Shown: positions 49,401 through 61,000, counted from the stretch's first letter. The stretch: DNA of 64,000 bases from Sordaria brevicollis (GCA_033439795.1 JAUTDP010000006.1:1736001-1800000); one strand, 5' to 3'. Translations and numbers: made by a program. Notes: a model not told the origin generated them from the letters alone.

Positions 49401-49682
49401 TTGAATCTAAATTGGAAATTATCGTATAAATAGTGGCGTATACGGACCACCTATAGCTTTTCAATACTATAATAATATATTACGACCTTTTTTCAATAAA
49501 AAAATAATATTACTAAATAGAGCTAGTCTTTACGAGTAATTTACATATTTCATTGTATTTTTTAAATGTATTTTAGTGGAGTTATTGTATTGTGAGCGTT
49601 CTGGAGCGTTATAGAGCTTACGCGTTATAGGTAAAACTCCCGACTCTCGAAGGGACTAAGAGAGGAGGTTGGCTGGACCCAC
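46445..49682 (+). mobile_element. Second RIP-inactivated Fot1/pogo-type DNA transposon, 3.2 kb
   Basis: Inverted terminal repeats of about 115 bp share GAGAGTCGGGAGTTTTACC and TATAACGCG(C/T)AAGCTC. The outermost 20 bp are recognisable (CCAGCCAACCTCCTCTC on both sides) but the left copy carries a short insertion, so the outer limits are accurate to a few bases. A TA duplication fits the superfamily (TA at 46443-46444 and 49683-49684). The plus strand retains a DDE_1 relic near 47880-47950 reading LPSYINYILQPLNINIY*, the degraded LPxHxSHxLQPLDVxxF block. A helix-turn-helix-like KTIGELFNVNEAIVKKYI lies near 46785-46840. The body is saturated with RIP changes and has no intact frame. Its repeats are unrelated to those of the element at 17379, so it is a different family. 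Confidence 0.85.
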
Positions 49683-51784
49683 TATATAGCCACAACACCT
49701 AACCGACGAGTAAGCTTCGCTGTTGAGCGTAAAACTTGCGTTGTCTGCCTCATGCCCTCATCACAACTCACCACCCAAGCTCACTAGGAACAGAAAACAT
49801 CACAACGAAGTATGTCTCAACATGCACAATTGGTTGCAACCCCGCAATGATCCTCAGTGAGGCATCATTCAAGACATTGTGGCCCAAGAAACAGACAACG
49901 CGCAGAGAAAAAGAGTGGTTGCGTCGAGAGAGTGCTGCTGACTTTGCATGAACCACAAAACGGACCGTCTACCTAGCGGTATTGTAAGTTACAGACAGCA
50001 AGTAAAATACGGTAAACTTACGAGAATTCGAACAAACACCTCCACACCCACTCTCACTGACTTGTGATTTTCGCTCTGTTTTTTTTTTTTTTTTTTATGA
50101 GCGGATAACCTCAACCAACTACTCGGAATTTTCCCTTTTGTGTTGCGGAGATCTGAAAAAGCATAAATTTCGGAGTATCATACTCGAGCTGGGCAATGAT
50201 CAACACAAGACAGCCGAGTGTGGCTCCTGTGGCTCCTGTGGCTCTTTCCAGTTTCCACCTCTTCACCAAACAGGATCCGAAATCCATCACATTCACGGCG
50301 GGCAATCACGACACCTTTTCTTCCTTCCTTGAACCCCGCCAGCCCCGGCCAGCGCCCCGGCAACCAGCCAGTGGCAGCCGCCGGAGCTGCTCGGTGTGCG
50401 GAGAGTTTTGAGAAAGGGAAATGGGATGGGGAAAGAGCAGCAACTCTAAAAACCCGCGGATTTGGTTGAGGCTTGACCTTGTGCCGCCGCGGTGAGTGAG
50501 GAGCAAAGGAAAGGAAAGGGGAGGGAGGTGAATTACCGACGGACCGGTGTCCTTGGACTCTGTTTGGTTCAAATCTTCAATTGTGATCGAGTCAGCCTCG
50601 TTACCAGCTGCTTGGTGCTATCCGAACGCCTCTCTTCTCTTCTCGTCTCCGGATTTTGTTTTTCAAAAGTCCCTTTGTCGGATGTCTCAAATCATATCAT
50701 CTATCTTCCGATGGGGCTTGTGAGGTCGAGGCCCCTCGGGTAAAAAAAGCGACTCTTTACCTATCGTTAACCCTCATGATCGCTACTAAACCACCACTGC
50801 ACCCCTTTTCTTGGCCGTCCAAACGCACAGTTTCATGCGTTCGCCTTTTCTTCGTTCAGTATAGGGCATTGGTTTCACCCCTTCGCAAGACTAGCCTGAT
50901 TGCAGGTTTGGCTCACTTCATTGTGAAAGTATATTCATGCAAGGAACGAAATGTCAAAGTGACGGGACTGGAGCTTCGAAAAACCTCAAGATGCCCACGC
51001 TCATGATGGTTCCTGAAATCATCTGCCTTTATATGTAGTGGTAAAACGCTGCTAGTCATGCACCAATATTTGCTCCTTCCTGCTTCCCCGTCCCATGTTC
51101 CCTGACAGTACAGCGTGACCCCTATTGATGCGATGGAGATGCAGACGGAGAACGGAGATGGAGACAATGCGTGGTCCACGGAGTCCATCGACCCGCAGTC
51201 GGTCGGGAAAGCAGGGCCCTATAAAAACTCAACATTGCATGACGATGAATGACGGGAGGAGGAGGAGCACGGCATGCAAGGGCAAAACACTGTACGTGTC
51301 CACGCTACAATCCGCATTTCCTAAAAAACCAGCCTCATCTTTCCAACCTCCAGAAACCAGGGCGGAGACGGCGAAGGAAGAGCAAAGACTTTTTGGCGAG
51401 TCGTTAGCCAGCGAGCGGGCCAGGCTAGCCGGCTCTGTCCGGCGCCGGCGCGCGCGCTTGTTGTGGGATTTCTTTCTTTTGCACGCAGAAAAGAGAAGCG
51501 GAAGCGGAAGCGGGAGAACAAGCATGATCTCCTTCCATACGAACACGGAGGATTGATTACTCATTCATTGTGGCCTAGGCATTTGTCGAAGCGAAAGTTC
51601 GGTTCGCCAAAGGCAATCATCGTCCCAAGCCTCTTCGCTACTGTACCCAAACGTTGGGGGAGGGAAAACGACAACCAAGGAGCTTCCATGTTCACCCCAA
51701 CGTTTGAGAAAAACAAGAACAAAACGGTCACCATATTGCTCCAAAGAAAAGGTACGAGGATCTGGGAACCAATTCCAACCGGGT
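49683..51784. other. 2.1-kb intergenic region between transposons
   Basis: Ordinary composition with short motif-free open frames. It contains a T18 run at 50079-50096 and three tandem TGTGGCTCC units at 50219-50245. A GC-rich alternating ggcgccggcgcgcgcgc tract lies at about 51440-51458. No gene is supported. Confidence 0.45.
50079..50096 (+). repeat. T18 homopolymer
   Basis: Uninterrupted run of 18 T with no associated gene or retroelement tail recognised. Confidence 0.9.
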
Positions 51785-51810
51785 CCATTAAAATGACTGT
51801 ACCTCTTATT
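51785..51810 (+). repeat. Outer inverted repeat (left copy) enclosing the Harbinger insertion
   Basis: CCATTAAAATGACTGTACCT and the next six bases match the reverse complement of 55651-55676 at 23 of 26 positions; the three differences are transitions. A second, related word (AGAACGACTGTATCTCC) follows directly at about 51811-51827. Confidence 0.7.
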
Positions 51811-51854
51811 AGAACGACTGTATCTCCAAGGCAGTGTAAGCCGCCCGCGGTATA

Positions 51855-51899
51855 GGTTAGGGTTAGCGGTTAGGGTTAGCTAGGGTTAGCTAGGGTTAG
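51855..51899 (+). repeat. Interstitial degenerate telomeric repeat (TTAGGG-type)
   Basis: Four GGGTTAG units in 45 bp, mixed with GGTTAGC and CTAGGGTTAGC variants. TTAGGG is the telomere repeat of Neurospora and most filamentous fungi. The G-rich strand is the plus strand. It is far from any visible chromosome end in this window. Confidence 0.85.
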
Positions 51900-51912
51900 T
51901 TCCGGGGGTGTA

Positions 51913-51933
51913 GGGGGCCGGCGAGAGGCCCCC
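51913..51933 (+). repeat. GC-rich hairpin next to the telomeric repeats
   Basis: A perfect 7-bp stem GGGGGCC / GGCCCCC encloses a 7-nt loop GGCGAGA. It lies 14 bp after the telomeric tract and within the unit bounded by the outer inverted repeats. Confidence 0.7.
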
Positions 51934-52126
51934 GCGTGTGAATGAGAATTTGGCTCTTCGAAAAAGAGTGTTTTGAGCCTTCGTTGTCGATGTTGAAAGT
52001 GATGATTTTCATTCGTGACCTTGGTGATGATTGCGATAGGTACTACGAGCGCCGACTTTAGCGGTTCAACGGCAGGGTGGGCCACGCCAAGGCCACCGGA
52101 TTTGTATGGCGGGACACAGTCGTTTA

Positions 52127-52173
52127 GGGCCCGTTCGGTAGCGGACTGCTTGCTCCAGCAGTATGGACTTCTG
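52127..52173 (+). repeat. Left terminal inverted repeat of the Harbinger element
   Basis: About 47 bp, nearly identical to the reverse complement of 55600-55647 (one indel in a CC/CCC run and two transitions). Confidence 0.9.
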
Positions 52174-55033
52174 CCCGGTTTTTCCCTACTAAGACGAATT
52201 TCCGAGCTCGTTAAACTGGTTTTAGTAGTAGTTGTATAGAGAAAATGATTGAACAGTTCAGACTGCTCGAAATCGACTCCGCTTTTTTGTACTTTGTTAA
52301 GATAATTTAAAATTGGGCTACAATTTTCTATATTGAGTATAGCGTCGTGAGATTCTGCCGTTTTCTTAGTATTGAACTGCTGCTAGCCGTATTGCTAAAA
52401 TCCGGGCAGTATAATCTATTGTAAATAATTTTATTAATATTTCGCACGTAATAACTTTACGCCTACCGACGACGTACTTAAATAACGACGGTATTATATA
52501 TCCCTATTATTATAACCGCGTTGCCTTTATATACGTTATTTATATGGCAATTTGTATTATATTTTAGAGTAAAAAAAATTGAAATATTATATATTTGGGT
52601 AGTTTTATTATAGTTCGAAAGATTATAGATAGTTTCTATTATAGATTAGTAATGTAATTTAAAAATTATTTTAGGATAGACCGACTTACTTTTAATGCCT
52701 TTATAATTTAGTTGAAAGAATATATTGGTTTGAAATTAATTCGCTATTAAATGTTAGAATAAAAATTTATAATTATTTTTTAGATATTCGGTATGGCTTA
52801 ATTTTAGAGAGAAGTGTTGTATAAATTTAGTATTAATTTAAATTCGGTTAATATTATTATATAAAATATATTAGACTGGTTATATATTTTGTATAAGGTT
52901 ATTATCTGCTTTTTAGAAGATAATTATTTAAATATTAAAATCGAATTGGACCTTCGGTTTAATATTTTTAACGGTTATATCGGTATTATTAATAGGATAT
53001 ATATGGCTATTTATATAAGGAGATTTTAATAATAACGGTAGTATAATAAGAATAGTAACGTTATATAAAATATCTTCGCGGTAGTAAAGTTCGACCGCTT
53101 ATTTTCGTATATATTAGCGGGGGCGGAGGGATCGATTAACGACGTTATATTATATTCGTAGGCGTTTGGTAGGTTATTTCGGGTATTAGAGAATTATTAT
53201 TATATTATTAATACGGGGTTTAGTATTTGGAAGGGAATTGTAGTGCCTTTTACTAACGTTAAATATTATTTGGAAGATTGGAAAAATAAAGGGAGGAAAC
53301 CGAAAAACGCGAAGGAGTTGTACAATTTACGCTACGTTCGTATTTATATTATTATCGAATATACTTTTAATATTATAAAAAGAATATAGAAGATCGTACG
53401 TATTATATTATTTAAATATAATATTGACCGATAGATTAAAATTATTTATATAATAACCGTATTATATAATTTTATAATATCCCGGCGACCGAGGATAGAG
53501 TTAATAGAGAAATAAAAGAGGGTGATGGAGGAAGGGAAATAGTAAATAAAAAGGGTTTTGAGGGGGAAAATGAGTTATTAAATCCGTTAATTTATTGCGG
53601 TCGCTATTTGGAATTAATATTAGAGATTATTATAGAGAAGGAGGGAGAGGAGGGAGATAGGTTTAGATACCGAATTTAAATCTAAATTTAAGTAAAAAAA
53701 TCGAGTAGAATAGAGTGTGTAAATAAAAATTAGAGTTATTAGAAAAAATCGAGTGTGTGTAAAAAATATGGAATTATTAGATAATTCGAGTATTTATTTG
53801 AAATTTAAAAAAAAATATTAGATAACAATTAGTATATATATAAAAAATCAAAATTATTAAATAATTCGAATATTTGGTAAAAAAATGTAAATTTAGTAAA
53901 TAGATTATTTTTTTTATTTTATTCTATTTATTTATTTATATATAATTACTTTATCTCTTTATTATAGCCGTTATATTTAATTGTATTTATCGGGTTCTCT
54001 TCTAAATAATTTAATATTTTTATTATTTTTTACGTAATTATCTTACTAGTAAATTTCTTTTAGATATTTTCGATTGCTTTCTATAGTGCGCTAGCTTTTA
54101 GGAGCTCTAGTATTGCTAATAACGACGCCGCCGTTATTATCGACTGGTTTAATATATCCCTATTATTACGGGTAGCCTTCTTTTACGGGGTTTTTTTATT
54201 TTTAATTAAAATGGGCTCTTTAATAGGGATAGGAATGCGGTCCGGGTTAATTTTGCGAGCGAATTTTTGCGTAGGAATTTCGCGAATTTTCTTTTTAGGA
54301 GTAGGTTTATTTTATTTTCTATTATTATTACTATTATTATTCTTACTACTTTTATTATTAAAATCCTTTTCTTTATTGGAATTGTTATTGCCCGAATTAC
54401 TATTAATGTCCTCCTCCCCGGTAATATTTTCCTTATTTTAATCCTCCTCTCCGTTTTTATCCCCTATTTCGCGAATATAATAACCGGCGGGGTATTCTTT
54501 TATAAAAATATTTTTATAAACCTCTTAGTCGCTTAGCGGGGTAATACGAAGTTAATAATAATTTTTGTATTCGGTATTATAACGAATAAAAAATCTATTT
54601 TAAATTTCTTTGGAAGTAGTTGGAATATTGGTTACCTAATCGTACCCTATATTAAATATTATTATTAATTTCTTTTAGATAACGTAACGATTACATTTAA
54701 TATCCTACTTCGATTTAATTATGTTAATGGTCTATAAGTAATGCGGCTATTTCTCCTTCGCCCTTTTAAATATATATTTTTAAGTTTTATTATATTTTTT
54801 TACTTTGCCGGATTTGAAATATCCTTTTCTCTTACATTTACCGAATTATTTTATTATTTAATTAATTATTTTACGGTTATAAGTAATGCGTTTAAACGGG
54901 GTAGAAGAAGTATTGGTCGATTGCGATTAAATAGCCCGTTTGCGCTTAGTCCTTGTAGTATTTTGGGTGGTTTATTGCGATTGGGATTAGGATTAGGTTT
55001 GAGTTTGGCTCTAAATATATTGCGGTTGGCTCT

Positions 55034-55175
55034 ATTGGGTATATTTTAATTAATTGTTTTGTTGGGTATATTCTAGTTGATTGCTTAGCTATTGGGTATA
55101 TTTTAATTGATTATTTTATTGGGTATATTCTAGTTGATTGTTTAATTATTGGGTATATTCTAGTTAATTAGTTTG
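55034..55175 (+). repeat. Minisatellite inside the Harbinger element, five 27/30-bp units
   Basis: Units start ATTGGGTATATT or GTTGGGTATATT at 55034, 55061, 55091, 55118 and 55148, with spacings alternating 27 and 30 bp; a partial sixth begins at about 55175. The unit retains TpG, so this part of the element is less affected by RIP. Confidence 0.85.
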
Positions 55176-55599
55176 CTGGGTAGGAGGAGGGCTTGATTGG
55201 GTGGTTTAGTTAGTTTGGTTCTGAGTTTAAATTTCGAAAGGTTGATTCTCGAAAGGTAGAGTCTCGTTGGTAGTTATATTGTCGTTATTTGTAATAGAGG
55301 TATAGAGGTAATTATCGATAGAGAGGTTCCGGTTATTAGCGTTAATCGAGGATAGGTTGATAGGCTCCTCGATTGGACTTTGGTCTCTATTATTATTTAT
55401 ATTATTGGTTTTAGTGGGTAAAAATATTAGGAATATAATTACGATATTAAAAACTAAGTTATTAACTTTATTACGTGTCTAGATCGAAGGCGGTGAGCCG
55501 GATTACACAAAGCTATACCCAAAACGTTCAAGTTTGGAAAGTGGACCTCGTATGCACTATATCGATTAGTGGCCTCTATTTTGGGCGACCAAGAATTCA

Positions 55600-55647
55600 C
55601 AGAAGTCTGTACTGCTGGGAGCAAGCAGTCCGCTACCGAACGGGCCC
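55600..55647 (-). repeat. Right terminal inverted repeat of the Harbinger element
   Basis: Reverse complement of the left terminal repeat, followed by TTA. Confidence 0.9.
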
Positions 55648-55650
55648 TTA

Positions 55651-55676
55651 AATAGGAGGTATAGTCGTTTTAATGG
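55651..55676 (-). repeat. Outer inverted repeat (right copy), abutting the Harbinger target duplication
   Basis: Reverse complement of 51785-51810 with three transitions. It lies directly outside the TTA, so the Harbinger element inserted into, or at the inner edge of, an older inverted-repeat unit of about 370 bp. Confidence 0.7.
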
Positions 55677-58012
55677 GCTCGATTCCAACGGGCAGAGAAA
55701 GGGAAAGCCCCGTTTTGCCTAGGGAATAAGTCTCCGGAAATAATATTAAGAGAGAGAGCAAAAAGCGAGCGGGAATTACAGTACCTGTACCTTGAATATC
55801 ATGCCAATTCCATGTTGATGTTCATACACTCCATATCCATACCCATAACTTCCATATTCCTCGAGTAACAAGCCCATGCCATTATTGCTGGATACCCGTT
55901 CTGTTCGGCGACGAGCCAGGAGTACGAAGTGGGAGTTACACGACGGGACGGGATACATACCTTTGGAGACGGCAGTTGAGCAACGGACGTGGAGGTGCAA
56001 GTGGAAGTGGAAGTGGGATCACGATAATCACTGCCCACGCTTCCCAGGCTGCTGCTCTCTTCGCAGGAACAGGTACAAGCCCACATCTCAATCTAATCCG
56101 TTCCCCATCCACGCCCGCCCGCTCGCCGACCTGCCCCCCGACCCGCCCGACGACCGTTCAATTCGGTTCGGGTGGGAAAGGGGTCGTTGTGGAGTCGGTG
56201 GTCGGGTCCCTCGTTCGGGATCGGGTGTACCCGTCCGCTCTTGATGGATCCGCTCTTTTTTCCCCCCCTCCCTTCCATCTCTCACCAAAGTCCGTCCGCT
56301 TCCTTGTTCGGGGTCCTCGGAAACATTGTGGATGGCCTTGTTGCTCATCTCCGTCGTTGCATGATTATCACATTTTACTAATCAAGATTCCCAAATGCCG
56401 AACATGACATTTGAGGCACACGACACAAGACGTCAGGGCAATGAAGCATGTCATCTCCATCCTTCGGCACAACATGAGGCGGGCCGTTTCCCGTTGGTTG
56501 ACGATGCTCGGTCCGCCGATGGATGGATGGAGCCTGTTTTTTTCATCTCGAAATTATCGAGTTCAAGATGGGACGAGGGTGGGAACTTACCAGGGCTCTC
56601 TAGGCTCTTGTACGAAGATATTATGTTATGTCTCCGGGATGAAGCTATGATATATGGAAGGACTTGCTTCCGGTGTTGATCTGGTTGATCACTCTCAACG
56701 GCTTTTGTTTTAGAAAAAGGCTTTGAATTGGCTGGAGAGCGGAGGGTCTTGTCCGCTCGCATCAGGTGATGATGGATCATGGTGCGTGAAGGGTTGAACG
56801 GATCGTGGACAATCCAAGACGCTGACTTAGGTTAGGGAATGTCTCTATAAGGCCTCGATGTGCCTCGCAATGATAACAAAACACATCGGTTAACGTCCAA
56901 GAAGACTTCAAGCCAGGAACCTCGCCAACTTCAAGCCCCAAGGTATAGCAGCTTCATGGGATGCGTCATGAGAGCTTACCCAAGATGTGATGTATATGTC
57001 AGAGAGTGTTCGGTTCATCTTGGTGCGGTTTGATACCATATACTGAGGCATTATGGTAGGTACTCATCAATATGATCTGGTGATACCGGGCCCGCCAGAC
57101 CCTTTCTTGACCTCGTCATTCTTGAGCCCCGCGGTTCCTCTCTTCATCTGTGGTCGGAGTGTGAACACTGAGGTCATCGTGACCCTGTGTCATCCGTGCC
57201 CCCTTTCGTCTCATAGTGTTCCAACTCCCCAACGACGGCTTCAATCCATCCGTATTAGCGTATTAGCAACTTCCTCTAGCTGGACAGCAGGAAAGTCGAC
57301 TTCTTCTCCGTGAATCTGGATACGACTTCTCTTACCAGCAATAGTCTCTGAGGCTGCAGTGGAGAAAATTTTAAAAGTGTTTGTCGCTAAAATCCGCAGT
57401 GGCGTTTTAGGGTGGAAGTGTTTTAGAGGCAACTGTTACGCCCTAGTGGAGCGCCTGCTGTTGGAGACCGCGGTACTAGTTGCGAGTTCGATGCCCGATT
57501 AACACTGATCTGTACAAGAATTAGGTGGTTTTTGTGCAAATGCATCATAAAGTGTCGGCCATTTCTTGTGAACAACGCCTGATTTAAGCTCATGCACTGT
57601 ATTTCAGGCTATTGTCGGGCAACCAGTCACTCGGTACAACAGGCTGCAGCGAACCATCGGGCAAGAGTCATGGATGCTTGCTGAGACGGGAGTGGGCAAT
57701 CCCTCCATGCCCGCGACAGTTGATGCTGTGACGCCTGATCGAAAATCTTTGCTTCCAAAAACGTCACCCTCACGACAACAACCATCTTTCGCCCTCTCCC
57801 GCACTTGACATCCTCACCAAGCATACGCAACCCGCATCGCCAATTCACACGCGCCGTTCTCCCCCAACAACCCCTCGTACTGCTGCCCCTCCTCTCTAGG
57901 TCCTCCCGACCACCATCAACATCTCCGACCTTGTCTACCGAACCCAAGCGACTGTGCAAATCGAACTGCACAGTCAGGCGCATTGCCACCAGCGTTCATC
58001 TCAAAGTCCTTT
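55677..58012. promoter_or_regulatory. Intergenic region upstream of the F-box gene
   Basis: Ordinary composition and no supported gene. The rightmost few hundred bases (about 57750-57990) are C-rich and probably hold the promoter and 5' leader of the F-box/WD40 gene. Polymerase III-like A-box and B-box words occur at 57444 and 57484 but do not form a tRNA. Confidence 0.4.
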
Positions 58013-61000
58013 ATGCACCCAGGCTCGACCGAAACTCCAGTTTCTGCACCCCGAGGTCCAAATACAATATCTCCCGATCAAGCCGCCCAACATGGCTCGC
58101 CTCGCTCTCGCTCCCAGCCAAGCTCCCCAGATGACGCCTCTCCCCACGAAAGCATCTTTGGTGGAGATGTCGCCTCTGGGAGTGACGATGGCCACCGATT
58201 CGATCAAGACTTTGGTCGACTGAGGGCTGCCGACTACGTCTCGGCCTCCCAACCTGTCATGACTGCTGGTCAACGCATTGCTGAATATGAAAACGCCTTA
58301 TTGCTATCTCGACATCACGCCCCGCATAATTTGGCATTCCAAGTTGTTAAGAGCACTTCGAACTCTCCTGGCCGTGTGAATTTGCTGGATTTCCCCAATG
58401 GTACGTTCATGGTCGCGCGGTGATATACCTTCCGTGCTAGGCTCGTGGCTTACAGACGTCTTCCCAGAAATCTTGACCCATATCTTGTCGCATCTACACC
58501 CCGATTCTCACGGAGACGTTGCCCTGGTTTCGAAGCGCTTCTATAACCTAGTCGCTGCTCCTTATGCTTGGCGCAGGGCCTTCCTGCGCAACTTCCCCGG
58601 ACAAGAATCGTTGCTCACCGCGAAGCAAAAGAGCGAGTTCGCCAACGGAGATGGAGAGGTGGACAGAATACGCTCCGAGTCTCGGTACTTTGCTAGACTG
58701 AGCGCCATGGCCACCTGGCGTAGCGAATACCTTCTCCGCACCCGACTGCTCAGAAGTGTGTCCCGCGGAAAACCCGACGGCTCCTCGCAGCTTACAACCC
58801 AGTCTGGAAAGAAGGCAGCCGCCGTCTTGACTTACCAGCCAAGGCTTTCTTGGATGGTCACCCACTTGCACGCCGTATTTACCGGCAACCGAAACGGGCC
58901 GCGGGTGATGCACGGCTCTAGGGACATAGGGATGGCATCTGTCAGTGATCCTACCACTGGCAAAATCGAAAAGCTTGGTATGGATGACCAGTTCCAGTTT
59001 CAACAGCTGGATGAGGTGCATCCCGGTCTCGTATACTTCGGAATGGGCGATGGTCCGGCAGCGGTCCCTAATGTCATCGACGTCAGTCAGCCATACGGTC
59101 TCATTGGCGCCGAGGCGTTCCCCGGAGGCAGAGTTTACTTCAAACCGCAAGGTCAGCTGCGCGGCCGATTCTTGGGGATCGTACCGGAAACTGTGGATAA
59201 CGAGCCTGAGATCCCCAAGATTCCTGAGCTTCTGGATGCGGTCTGTTCCGTTTGGATTGCAAAGTCTCCCAGCGTACCAACAGCGACCGACTCGATGGTT
59301 GGTATGTTCACTGGCTCGACGCTCGGCATAGTGACTGCTTATACTCTTGGCTATGAGATTTCAAGTCGGCGCGCTGGCAACCGTGTCGGCGAAATCACCG
59401 CACGATGGGTGCTCAGCCCTGGCGTACCCATTGTGGACATCAAGGTTGACGATAATTACAACCTGAGACGCAAAGGCTTGAACAGGGTTTGGGCTGTTGC
59501 TCTGAACGCACTTGGAGAAGTTTTCTATTTGATCCAAACTCCGACTCCTTCTTCGACCCGCGGAAAATCGACAACCCTGCTTAAGGATGCCTGGGATGCT
59601 GGACGCACTGCTTATTGGGAGATGATCGAAGCAACCCGGCGTGTCGCGATACCCGATGATTTCGATAAGAACGATGCTGATAGTTCTTACTCCCCACGGT
59701 CGTCGCCAAATTCGGCAAGCCTAAGCACGGCACAGAGGATTGCCGAGGCTCGAGAGATCGAATCCTTCTTCCGCCGCAAACCAGCCGATTTCCGGAAGGT
59801 TTGCCTAGGCTGGGATATGCAACGGAAACTCGAAGTCGACTTTGCTGCCGGTGACGAAAACGGTGGCGAAGCCATCTTCAAGATCGACTGCGGTTTGGAG
59901 GAGGGTGTACCTCCTGTTGTTCGGAGATATGTCAGATATAAGATAAAGGCGGCAGTCAATTTGGAGGAGGTTGCCGCCTTGTTGTCTGCAGCACCTATGC
60001 CCTCCATCTTCGGGGGTACGGAGACGCCAAAGGACTTAGAGTCTGTTCCTCAGTCTACTACCGAAGAGAAGCCGGCGGCAAATTTCCCTTCCAGCGGGTC
60101 ACCCTCAGCATCAGCTACGCCCGCAGCAGACATCACCAATTGTTGGTCTGTCACCGACTACAAGCTTAAGATGCCTTTAGGAGCAGAGATCACCGCAAGT
60201 GCGATTGATTTGTCCAACTATTCTGCTATGGCTGCGTTCGAGGATCCGCTGTGCTTGGAGCACGATGGAAGTGGTGCCACTTCCAAGGAAATCCCTGGTC
60301 GCCGCGCTCGATATCTTGCTGTGGGAACCAGCAATGGGTCAGTGATCGTTTGGAATATGAGAGATCACCATTCTTCCCATCTGGTCAAGCCTTTGCGGGT
60401 TATTCAGACCGACTCACCTGCTATTTCCAGTCTGGCCCTTTCGGCTCTCTATCTCTTGCACGGCGGTACTGACGGTGTGGTCCAAGCATGGGACCCTTTG
60501 GCTTCGACTAATGAACCTATCAGAACCCTCAACGCAAAGATGATGGGCCGCATCCCACGTCCCATCCTCTCACAAGCCCCTACCATGGAACGCAACGTCT
60601 TCTCGGCTGTTCGCGCCATCTTCTTGGACCCCGACCCGACCGTCCTTCGTGGTGTATCCGCATGGGGCAACAACATCAGATTCTGGTCTTACAGCTCTAC
60701 AAATCAAACACCAGGCCGGAAGCGACGTCACCGACATAATGACGTACATGGACGGCTTGCCAGCCGCAGAACTAGCCACCATGTCTCTGGCTTCATTGCT
60801 GCTGAAGAGGCGGAGCTTATTCACGAGGAGGAGACGCGCACTCGCGAGACTGCTCGCCTCCGTTCACGATTCGGGCAAGGCTTGGCTGATATGACCGAGG
60901 AAGAGGCCCTTCTATATGCCCAGATGGTCTCTGAGGAAGACTTTATCAAGCAAGAGTCGCTTCGGTTGGCGGCTGAGGCTGAATTGAGATCCACTGCTGA

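Larger units (their letters stand above)
52127..55647 (+). mobile_element. RIP-inactivated PIF/Harbinger DNA transposon, 3.5 kb
   Basis: Inverted terminal repeats of about 47 bp begin GGGCCCGTTCGGTAGCGGAC and are flanked by a TTA duplication (52124-52126 and 55648-55650), the 3-bp target site typical of PIF/Harbinger. The plus strand carries a DDE_Tnp_4-type transposase relic: GYIGIINRIYMA near 52975 (family GCIGAIDGTHI, catalytic Asp now Asn), then NIFAVVKFDRLFSYILAG with AEGSINDVIL near 53060-53150. VPFTNVKYYLEDW and the final YIIIEYTFNIIKRI near 53240-53390 keep the catalytic Glu. A second coding region, usual in Harbinger elements as a Myb-like protein, may be represented on the minus strand between about 54170 and 54770, but this is weak. 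RIP is heavy on the left two thirds and lighter from about 54900 rightward. Confidence 0.9.

Noticed and set aside
52015..52239. Plus-strand open frame crossing the left end of the Harbinger element
   Set aside because: It spans the insertion junction (TTA at 52124) and so cannot be an ancestral gene; no motif is present.
54211..55049. Plus-strand open frames with Leu/Phe/Ile-rich 'membrane' sequence
   Set aside because: They lie inside the RIP-degraded Harbinger element; hydrophobicity comes from TTA/TTT/ATT triplets created by A+T enrichment.
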